Translations under genes and position numbers: made by a program
Notes under the pieces: model-generated
What the model saw: only the letters and a program-made list of their open reading frames with translations
Told to the model about the DNA's origin: nothing
Database searches by the model: none
Shown here: positions 1 to 4,885 of the stretch, one piece after another
How the letters are laid out: every line of letters begins with the position of its first letter
Position numbering within the stretch: the stretch's first letter is position 1
Assembly: GCA_964464755.1 (NCBI GenBank)
Contig: CAYXGZ010000098.1
Coordinates: 1 to 5,410 of the forward strand
From: CAYXGZ01 sp964464755
GTDB lineage: Bacteria; Planctomycetota; MHYJ01; JACPRB01
DNA: 5,410 nt
Direction: 5' to 3'

Positions 1-1038
1 GTCGAGAAGGCGGTGACCGCGTTCGACGCCTTCGACGAGGAATTCGTCGAATCGCTCGCCTCGCAGGCGGGCATCTGCATCGAGAAGGCGAAGCTGTACG
101 ACGACATCGAGAAGATGTTCGAGGGCCTCGTGAACTCCTTCACGATCGCCCTCGAGCGCCGCAACCGCACGACGTACGGCCACTGCATGCGCGTGGCGCG
201 CTACGGCGTGGCGATCGCGGAAGCGATCAACTCGTCGCCGCCGGAGCTGTTCAGCGGGTTCAAGTTCACGCCCGTGCAGATCAAGGAGCTCCGGTACGCG
301 GCGCTGCTCCACGACATCGGCAAGATCGCCGTCCCCGAAGCGATCCTGGACAAGCAGAACAAGCTGCTCGACAGCGAGATCGCGGCGATCCAGTACCGCA
401 TGGCGTACGCGAAATCCCAGGGGAAGCCGGCCGCGAAGGTCGACAAATGGATCGAGGCGATCAAGCGGATCAACATCCCCCGCGGCCTCGGGCCCGAGGA
501 CAAGGCGATCCTGGCCGAGATCCTGGCCGAGAAGTTCACGGACATCGACGGCGTGGAGAAGCCGCTGCTGACCGCGCGCGAGTACGAGAACCTGGGGGTG
601 GAGCGCGGGAACCTGACGGTCGGCGAGCGCAAGGTGATGGAGCACCACATCGTCGACACCTGGGAGATCCTCAAGCGCGTGCCCTGGCCGGCGATCTCCC
701 GCCACGTGCCCCACATCGCCGCCTGCCACCACGAGAAGGTGAACGGCTCGGGCTACCCCTGGGGCTTCAAGGGCCACGACATCCCGCTCGGCGGCAAGAT
801 CCTCGCGATCGTCGACATCTACGAGGCCCTCACCGCGAAGGACCGGCCCTACAAGCCCGCGATGCCGGTGGAGAAGGCCCTCTCGATCCTCGACGAGGAG
901 GACGCCAAGGGCAACCTCGACTCGAAGCTGCTGAAGCTCTTCAAGGACAAGAAGATCTACACGCTGTACTCCGAGGGCGACAAGGGCTACGTCAAGACGC
1001 CCGGGGAACAGCAGATCGCCAAGCAGACCGCGCTCTAG
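1..1038 (+). CDS. GAF/HD-GYP domain protein, probable cyclic-di-GMP phosphodiesterase (5' end missing)
   Basis: The frame is open from base 1, so the start lies upstream; the GTG at 13 is internal, not a true start. Residues are numbered from that GTG. Residues 1-30 look like the last helix of a GAF sensory domain (SLASQAGICIEKAKLYDD). The HD-GYP domain follows: H57 in the first helix, HDIGK at 100-104, HH at 211-212, HHEKVNGSGYP at 239-249 with GYP at 247-249, D268 in IVDIYEALTAKDRPYK. The His/Asp metal-site residues expected of the family are therefore present. HD-GYP proteins hydrolyse cyclic-di-GMP in the cytoplasm, and a GAF domain usually senses a small ligand or mediates dimerisation. 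About 80 extra residues sit between HDIGK and HH211-212. Asn244 occupies the position usually Asp in DGSGYP. It is the first visible gene of a co-directional run. Domain assignment is firm; nucleotide specificity is inferred. Confidence 0.92.
   Translation, partial: VEKAVTAFDAFDEEFVESLASQAGICIEKAKLYDDIEKMFEGLVNSFTIALERRNRTTYGHCMRVARYGVAIAEAINSSPPELFSGFKFTPVQIKELRYAALLHDIGKIAVPEAILDKQNKLLDSEIAAIQYRMAYAKSQGKPAAKVDKWIEAIKRINIPRGLGPEDKAILAEILAEKFTDIDGVEKPLLTAREYENLGVERGNLTVGERKVMEHHIVDTWEILKRVPWPAISRHVPHIAACHHEKVNGSGYPWGFKGHDIPLGGKILAIVDIYEALTAKDRPYKPAMPVEKALSILDEEDAKGNLDSKLLKLFKDKKIYTLYSEGDKGYVKTPGEQQIAKQTAL
508..531 (+). repeat. Perfect 12-bp tandem duplication inside the HD-GYP insert
   Basis: ATCCTGGCCGAG occurs twice head to tail (508-519 and 520-531) and encodes ILAE-ILAE, in frame, in the long insert of the HD-GYP domain. 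The copies are identical, so this may be a recent in-frame slippage, or simply convergent codon choice in a helix with a repeated pattern. Confidence 0.8.
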
Positions 1039-1041
1039 CGC

Positions 1042-1047
1042 AAGGAG
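1042..1047 (+). promoter_or_regulatory. Ribosome binding site of the acyl-CoA dehydrogenase
   Basis: AAGGAG lies 6 nt before the GTG at 1054 and just after the TAG of the preceding gene (1036-1038). It is the best Shine-Dalgarno sequence in the window before nuoI and decides the GTG start. Confidence 0.8.
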
Positions 1048-1053
1048 AACCCC

Positions 1054-2322
1054 GTGGACGGACTGCTCTCGAAGGAGAACCTCGCCTGGCGCGACCGGGC
1101 CCGCAAGGCCGCGGAGGAGATCGTCCGGCCGCTGGCCGCGAAGTACGACCGGCTCCAGGAGTACCCCTGGGAGATCCAGAAGGCCCTCGCCAAGGAGGGG
1201 CTCTTCAAGGTCTGGATCCCCGAGCAGTACGGCGGCGCGGGCGGGGAGCGCGTCCTCAACCTCTGCCTCGTCGTCGAGGAGCTCGCGCGGGCCTGCGGCG
1301 GCGTCGGCGTCCTCTTCGCGGTCAACGCCCTGGGCTCGTTCCCGATCATCCTCGGCGGCACCGAGGAGCAGAAGAAGAAGTGGCTGCCCAAGATCGCGGC
1401 CGGCGAGACCCTGATGAGCTTCTGCCTCTCCGAGAAGGGCTCGGGCTCCGACGCGGCCAGCATGCGCGTCCGCGGGCGCCGCGACGGCGACACGCTGGTC
1501 CTGGACGGCGAAAAGAAGTGGACCACCAACGGCGGCGCGGCCAACCTCTACACGGTCTTCGCCGTCACCGACCCGAAGTCCAAGTCCCGGCGCATCAGCG
1601 CGGTCCTCGTCGAGAAGGGGACCCCGGGCTTCACGATCGGCAAGGTCGAGGACAAGATGGGCATCCGCGCGGTGCCCGTCGTCGAGACCGTCTTCAAGAA
1701 CTGCCGCGTCCCCGCCGCCAACATCCTCGGCGGCGAGGAGGGCTACGGCTTCCGCCACTCGATGGCCACGCTCGACTGCGCCCGGCCCGGCGTCGCCGCG
1801 CAGGCCGTCGGCCTCGCCCAGGGCGCCCTCGAGCTCGCCCTGGTCTACACGAGCCGCCGCAAGCAGTTCGGCCAGCGCGTCATCGACTTCCAGGCCACGC
1901 AGTTCATGCTCGCCGACATGGCCACCCGCATCGAGGCGGCCCGCCAGCTCGTCCACGCGACGGCGCGCGCCGCGGACCGCGGCCTGGACAACGTCACGAA
2001 GATGAGCGCGATGTGCAAGCTCTTCGCGACCGACGTCGCCATGGAGGTCACGACGAACGCCGTGCAGCTCTTCGGCGGCTACGGCTACATGCGCGACTAC
2101 CCGATCGAGAAGTACATGCGCGACGCGAAGATCACCCAGATCTACGAGGGCACCAACCAGGTCCAGCGCCTCGTCGTCTCCCGCAACCTGATGAAGGAGG
2201 CGACGCTGCTCACCTCGCTCCTGGAGAAGTACATCCCGCGCGAGACGCAGTACTGCCTCGACGAGGGGCCGGTGGACGCCGCCGTGCTGGCGGGCTTCGA
2301 CGTCCCGGCCGTGAAGGCCTAG
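1054..2322 (+). CDS. Acyl-CoA dehydrogenase, FAD-dependent
   Basis: This 422-residue flavoenzyme of the acyl-CoA dehydrogenase superfamily should catalyse alpha,beta-desaturation of an acyl-CoA thioester, passing electrons to electron-transfer flavoprotein; it is cytoplasmic. Seen in order: N-terminal helical domain (about 5-118), beta domain with the flavin/substrate motif FCLSEKGSGSD (123-133, in place of the common TEPGAGSD), WTTNG (156-160), RKQFG (269-273), QLFGGYGY (338-345) and IYEGTNQVQRL (363-373). Glu365 in that last motif corresponds to the catalytic base Glu376 of MCAD. Family members are usually about 380 residues; here about 40 residues extend past the normal end (383-422). The GTG start is set by AAGGAG 6 nt upstream. 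Its stop overlaps the next gene's start by one base. Chain length or branched substrate preference cannot be read from sequence; short- or branched-chain acyl-CoA in fatty or amino acid degradation is plausible. Confidence 0.95.
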   Translation: MDGLLSKENLAWRDRARKAAEEIVRPLAAKYDRLQEYPWEIQKALAKEGLFKVWIPEQYGGAGGERVLNLCLVVEELARACGGVGVLFAVNALGSFPIILGGTEEQKKKWLPKIAAGETLMSFCLSEKGSGSDAASMRVRGRRDGDTLVLDGEKKWTTNGGAANLYTVFAVTDPKSKSRRISAVLVEKGTPGFTIGKVEDKMGIRAVPVVETVFKNCRVPAANILGGEEGYGFRHSMATLDCARPGVAAQAVGLAQGALELALVYTSRRKQFGQRVIDFQATQFMLADMATRIEAARQLVHATARAADRGLDNVTKMSAMCKLFATDVAMEVTTNAVQLFGGYGYMRDYPIEKYMRDAKITQIYEGTNQVQRLVVSRNLMKEATLLTSLLEKYIPRETQYCLDEGPVDAAVLAGFDVPAVKA

Positions 2323-3068
2323 TGGCCCTGGAGCGGCGCGCCTTCGGGCGCTCCGGCCGGACCGTGTCCGAGCTCGGCCTCTCCGTGGGCCCCTCCACGC
2401 CCCCGGAGGCCCTCCGGGCCGCGCGGGCCGCGGGCGTGGACCTCTTCCACGTCGAGCGCTCCGAGGACCTGCCCCGGCTCGCGGAGCTCCTCGGTCCCGT
2501 CGAGGCCACGCTCCTCGTCGGCACCGGCATGCCGCCCATCGGCGGCGCGTTCCGGGCGGACTCGCCGGACGCGCACCTCCGCCTCGAGTCGTTCTCGCCC
2601 CTCGTCGACCAGCCCGGCGCCCTCGGGCCGTTCCAGGTCCTCGGCGGCTGGGAGATCGGCGTCGCCTCGCCCGCGGGGGTCGCGGGCCGGCTCGACCTCG
2701 CGGGGAAGCTCCTGGCCGACGGGACGCACGCCGCCGTCGCCGCGGCCTACCACCCGGCGGAGCAGCAGGCGGGCTTCGAGTTCTTCCGCGGCGCCTCGAG
2801 GGCCGGCGCGGGCGTCCTCGCCTGGGTCGCCGACCCGACCGACCCCGCCGCCTGGAGCCACCTCGCCAAGCCCGGCCGCACGCTCCGCCAGGCCTCGATC
2901 CAGTTCGTGCTCGCCAACCAGTACGTCTCCGCGGCGCTGGTCCGCCTCGACGACCCGGCCTCGCTGCCCGAGCTCCTCGCGGCGCCGGAGTCCGAGCCCC
3001 TGACGCTCTCCGAGCTGGAGCGCATCATCGAGCAGTTCATCCACCGCGGCGAGCCCTGCACCGGGTAG
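2322..3068 (+). CDS. Degenerate aldo/keto-reductase-like protein, possibly non-catalytic
   Basis: 248 residues from a GTG whose G is the last base of the upstream TAG, so translation is probably coupled; GAAGG at 2313-2317 is a weak RBS. AKR features: the opening ERRAFGRSGRTVSELGL (4-20), AARAAGVDLF (33-42, matching AGxxFFDTA), GGWEIGVAS (108-116, like the family's GxxxxIGVS), AGAGVLAW (161-168, like GIGVLAY) and a C-terminal TLRQASIQFVLANQYVSAALV (187-207) plus LTLSELERI (227-235). The catalytic tetrad of AKRs (Asp, Tyr, Lys, His) is not recognisable: FHVERSED (42-49) replaces the FDTAxxYG stretch, TLLVGTG replaces the strand ending in Lys, and no LHxxD-type motif is seen. Length is well below the usual 300-330. 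The frame is open and keeps normal codon use, so it looks maintained rather than decaying. Family assignment is fairly sure; loss of catalysis is inference. It may be a structural or binding pseudoenzyme. Confidence 0.8.
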   Translation: MALERRAFGRSGRTVSELGLSVGPSTPPEALRAARAAGVDLFHVERSEDLPRLAELLGPVEATLLVGTGMPPIGGAFRADSPDAHLRLESFSPLVDQPGALGPFQVLGGWEIGVASPAGVAGRLDLAGKLLADGTHAAVAAAYHPAEQQAGFEFFRGASRAGAGVLAWVADPTDPAAWSHLAKPGRTLRQASIQFVLANQYVSAALVRLDDPASLPELLAAPESEPLTLSELERIIEQFIHRGEPCTG

Positions 3069-3082
3069 ACTCTGCTTCCGCC

Positions 3083-3616
3083 ATGCACCGAATCTTCGCC
3101 GGCCTCGCGGCCTGGACCGCCCTGATCTTCCTCGTCCAGGGCGGCCTCGGCGTCGCCCTCTGGCAGGCGAAGGGCGGGGACCCCGCGCTGGCCCAGTCGC
3201 TCTTCACCTGGCACATGCTCGTCGGGATCTTCCTCGGCACGATGGTCTGCGTCATCCACATCATGACGATGTTCCACTTCATCGGCAGCGGCAAGGAGAT
3301 CAAGGAGGCCGCCGAGATCCTCGGCGACGCCCACGAGCTCACCGCCCGGGTCCGCCTCTTCAAGCGCCAGACCTCCGCGATCGCGACCTTCGCCCCGGTG
3401 GTGACGGGCGCCTCGGTCATCCTCGGCGGCCTGGCCCACGTCGCGCCGGAGCACGCCTGGATCCACTGGGCCCTCGGCATCGCCGCCCTCGCGCTCAACC
3501 TCTACGCGTTCCCCGTCGAGTACCGGGCCCTCAAGGCCAACCTCGACCTCATCCAGGAGGTCGACCGGCGCCTCAAGCGCGAGATGTCCCCCGCGCTCTT
3601 CCGGGGGGCCGAGTGA
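3083..3616 (+). CDS. Conserved-looking four-helix membrane protein of unknown function
   Basis: 177 residues with four hydrophobic segments at about 5-27, 43-67, 98-117 and 126-145. The loop between helices 2 and 3 (68-97) and the C-terminal tail (146-177) carry most Lys/Arg, so by the positive-inside rule both ends face the cytoplasm. Histidines cluster in and beside the membrane: H44, H59, H65 in helix 2, H119 and H124 in the outer loop, H128 at the start of helix 4. H44 and H128 are predicted near the same outer face, which could suit heme or metal binding, but no known cytochrome motif is seen. The tail (151-167) is charged and helical. I do not recognise the family with certainty. No clear Shine-Dalgarno precedes the ATG; no better in-frame start exists after the preceding stop. 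The stop overlaps the next start by 4 nt (GTGA), suggesting coupled expression with the TPR gene. Confidence 0.85.
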   Translation: MHRIFAGLAAWTALIFLVQGGLGVALWQAKGGDPALAQSLFTWHMLVGIFLGTMVCVIHIMTMFHFIGSGKEIKEAAEILGDAHELTARVRLFKRQTSAIATFAPVVTGASVILGGLAHVAPEHAWIHWALGIAALALNLYAFPVEYRALKANLDLIQEVDRRLKREMSPALFRGAE

Positions 3617-4098
3617 GCGGGCGGCCCGGGATCGAGGAGGCCGCGCGGCGCTTCGAGGAGGCCCGGCGAGCGCAGTCGCTCGGCCGGCTCGAGGAGGCCG
3701 CGGAGCTCTACCGCCGCTCCATCGCCCTGCACCCGACCGCCGAGGCGCACACCTTCCTCGGCTGGGCGTACGCCGGGCTCGGCCGCCACGAGGAGGCGAT
3801 CCGCGAGTGCCGCCGCGCCATCGCGCTCGACCCGGATTTCGGCAACCCCTACAACGACATCGGCGCCTACCTCGTCGAGCTCGGCCGGTTCGACGAGGCC
3901 GTTCCCTGGCTGCGGCGCGCGACCCGCGCCCGCCGGTACGAGCCCCGGCACTTCCCGCACTACAACCTCGCCCGCGTCCACCTGCACCGCTACGAGCTCG
4001 CCGAGGCCCGGCGCTGCCTCCTCCGCGCCCTGCACCTCGAGCCCTCGTACGCCGCCGCGCGGCACGAGCTGCGCCGCCTCGAGGCCCTGCTGAACTGA
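3613..4098 (+). CDS. Small tetratricopeptide repeat protein
   Basis: 161 residues made almost entirely of TPR helices: about 8-41 (ending SIALHP), 43-75 (HTFLGWAYAGLGRHEEAI..., ending AIALDP), 78-110 (PYNDIGAYLVELGRFDEAV...) and 113-145 (HYNLARVHLHRYELAEA..., ending ALHLEP). The consensus positions of TPRs (Gly/Ala at helix contacts, Pro at repeat ends) are clear. There is no signal peptide or membrane segment, so it is probably a cytoplasmic scaffold for protein-protein contact. The GTG start overlaps the stop of the membrane-protein gene (GTGA), with a G-run at 3603-3608 as a poor RBS, so expression likely depends on translation of the upstream gene. The methyltransferase gene begins 4 nt after its stop. 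A partnership with either neighbour is inferred from this packing only. Confidence 0.92.
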   Translation: MSGRPGIEEAARRFEEARRAQSLGRLEEAAELYRRSIALHPTAEAHTFLGWAYAGLGRHEEAIRECRRAIALDPDFGNPYNDIGAYLVELGRFDEAVPWLRRATRARRYEPRHFPHYNLARVHLHRYELAEARRCLLRALHLEPSYAAARHELRRLEALLN

Positions 4099-4102
4099 AG
4101 CC

Positions 4103-4846
4103 ATGCGCTTCAAGATGTTCCTGCCCGGCTTCTTCCGGGACTACATCGAGCTGCGGCGCCGGCCCATCGACCGCTTCATCGAGCGCGAGGCGCCCGCCGT
4201 GCCCGCGGGCTCCGTCGTCGTCGACCTCGGGGCGGGGGAGGGCCACTACCGCGAGCGCTTCGCCCACGCCCGCTACTACGGGATCGATCTCGCCATCGGC
4301 AACCAGGGCTGGGACTATTCGGGCCTCTCCGCGCTGGCCGACCTGACGCGCCTGCCCCTGCGGGACGGCGCGGCGGACGTCGTCGTCTGCACCGAGACCC
4401 TGGAGCACCTCGCCCGGCCCTGGGTCTTCGCCGCCGAGGCGGCCCGCGTCCTCAAGCCCGGCGGAACGCTCCTGCTGACCACGCCCATGCTCGCCCGGCT
4501 CCACCAGGCCCCGCACGACTACTACCGCTACACGGCCCACGGGCTCGAGGCGCTCTTCCGGGACGCGGGGCTCGACGTCGTGCGCATCGACCCCCAGGGC
4601 GGCTACTTCCTCTTCCTCGGCGACACGCTGAAGCACGCCCACGGGCACTTCTTCCGCTCCGCGGTCCTGCGCTACGGGCTCTTCCCGCTCTACTGGCTGA
4701 CGACGATCCTGGGCCACACCCTGCTGCCGGTCCTGGCGCGGATCCTGGACCCCCTCGATTCCAAGCGGCGCTTCACCATGGGCCACACGGCCGTGTTCCG
4801 GAAGCCTCCGGCAAATTCAGTTGCCGGTCCCCCGAGGGGCTGCTAA
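4103..4846 (+). CDS. Class I SAM-dependent methyltransferase (Methyltransf_11 type)
   Basis: 247 residues with a Rossmann methyltransferase core: motif I VVVDLGAGEGHY (38-49) for S-adenosylmethionine binding, acidic D62 at the end of strand 2 (YYGIDLA), ADVVVCTETLEHL (91-103), and VLKPGGTLLLTTP (116-128). HDYYRYT (138-144) followed by a GLEALFRDAGLDV stretch resembles the methyltransferases common in surface-glycan and secondary-metabolite clusters, although no glycan gene is seen here. Residues 190-215 are hydrophobic and could touch the membrane. The last dozen residues (PPANSVAGPPRGC) look like unconserved tail and are encoded by the inverted repeat at 4808-4827. The ATG start is only 4 nt after the TPR stop and has no good Shine-Dalgarno, which fits re-initiation. 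The substrate is unknown; protein, lipid or small-molecule methylation cannot be told apart. Confidence 0.92.
   Translation: MRFKMFLPGFFRDYIELRRRPIDRFIEREAPAVPAGSVVVDLGAGEGHYRERFAHARYYGIDLAIGNQGWDYSGLSALADLTRLPLRDGAADVVVCTETLEHLARPWVFAAEAARVLKPGGTLLLTTPMLARLHQAPHDYYRYTAHGLEALFRDAGLDVVRIDPQGGYFLFLGDTLKHAHGHFFRSAVLRYGLFPLYWLTTILGHTLLPVLARILDPLDSKRRFTMGHTAVFRKPPANSVAGPPRGC
4808..4827. repeat. Perfect 7-bp inverted repeat at the 3' end of the methyltransferase gene
   Basis: CCGGCAA (4808-4814), a 6-nt loop ATTCAG, then TTGCCGG (4821-4827). It could form a short RNA hairpin, but no T-tract follows directly (the next bases are TCCCCCG), so it is not a standard intrinsic terminator. A second, weaker stem CCCC-CGA-GGGG follows at 4829-4839. 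Possible roles are an operator, an mRNA-end stabiliser or an attenuator before nuoI. Confidence 0.75.
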
Positions 4847-4849
4847 GTT
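4821..4849 (+). promoter_or_regulatory. Weak sigma70-like promoter candidate before nuoI
   Basis: TTGCCG (4821-4826) and TAAGTT (4844-4849) are 17 nt apart, the ideal spacing for a housekeeping promoter. The matches to TTGACA and TATAAT are only partial (4/6 and 3/6). The -35 element coincides with the right arm of the inverted repeat. The local sequence is richer in A+T than the rest of the window. The match is weak and could be chance. Confidence 0.25.
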
Positions 4850-4853
4850 TCTC

Positions 4854-4879
4854 CGGTACCGAAATCTCGCTCCGGGAGC
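4854..4879. promoter_or_regulatory. Two short dyads in the nuoI leader, one covering the RBS
   Basis: CGGTACCG (4854-4861) is a perfect 8-bp palindrome. GCTCC-G-GGAGC (4869-4879) is a second dyad that includes the GGGAG ribosome binding site. In addition CTCC (4851-4854) can pair with GGAG (4875-4878), which would occlude the site. Short GC dyads are expected by chance in such DNA, so a regulatory role is only a suggestion. Confidence 0.25.
4874..4878 (+). promoter_or_regulatory. Ribosome binding site of nuoI
   Basis: GGGAG lies 7 nt before the ATG at 4886. It supports this start over the next Met codon (residue 21). Confidence 0.75.
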
Positions 4880-4885
4880 CTCCGA

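Larger units (their letters stand above)
1..4846 (+). other. Probable single transcription unit of six genes
   Basis: Six co-directional genes have junctions of +15 nt (1039-1053), -1 nt (at 2322), +14 nt (3069-3082), -4 nt (3613-3616) and +4 nt (4099-4102). None of the gaps can hold a terminator plus promoter. Co-transcription is therefore likely, although the products do not belong to one obvious pathway. The start of the unit lies upstream of the window. Confidence 0.7.

Noticed and set aside
13..15. GTG as the start of the HD-GYP gene.
   Set aside because: The frame is open upstream to base 1 and the residues around it are the end of a GAF domain, so the real start is outside the window.
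201..716. Minus-strand open frame under the HD-GYP gene.
   Set aside because: Antisense to invariant HD-GYP motifs, with no domain of its own.
1035..1544. Minus-strand open frame under the acyl-CoA dehydrogenase gene.
   Set aside because: Ser/Arg/Pro-rich composition and full overlap with conserved dehydrogenase sequence.
447..2321. A very long open + strand frame running from inside the HD-GYP gene through the dehydrogenase gene.
   Set aside because: Its translation is a low-complexity Arg/Gly/Pro/Ala-rich string typical of an out-of-frame reading of GC-rich coding DNA, and it overlaps two genes with clear family motifs. Only the part from 2322 onward, in the same frame, is a real gene.
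2319..3044. Minus-strand open frame under the AKR-like gene, considered because the AKR-like protein is itself degenerate.
   Set aside because: The antisense product is a Gly/Arg/Glu-rich low-complexity string, while the + strand product has recognisable AKR segments at both ends and tight coupling to the dehydrogenase.
3807..4346. + strand open frame bridging the TPR and methyltransferase genes.
   Set aside because: Arg/Pro/Ala-rich out-of-frame reading; the TPR repeats and the SAM motif I lie in the other frames.
2747..4786. A 679-codon open frame on the minus strand.
   Set aside because: It lies antisense to four well-supported genes and gives a Glu/Gly/Arg/Val-rich protein without domains; long antisense frames arise from the strong G/C bias at third positions.
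4808..4850. Intrinsic terminator made of the 4808-4827 hairpin and the TTT at 4848-4850.
   Set aside because: The T-run is only three bases and lies about 20 nt past the stem, and the hairpin is inside the coding sequence; the structure does not meet the usual terminator pattern.
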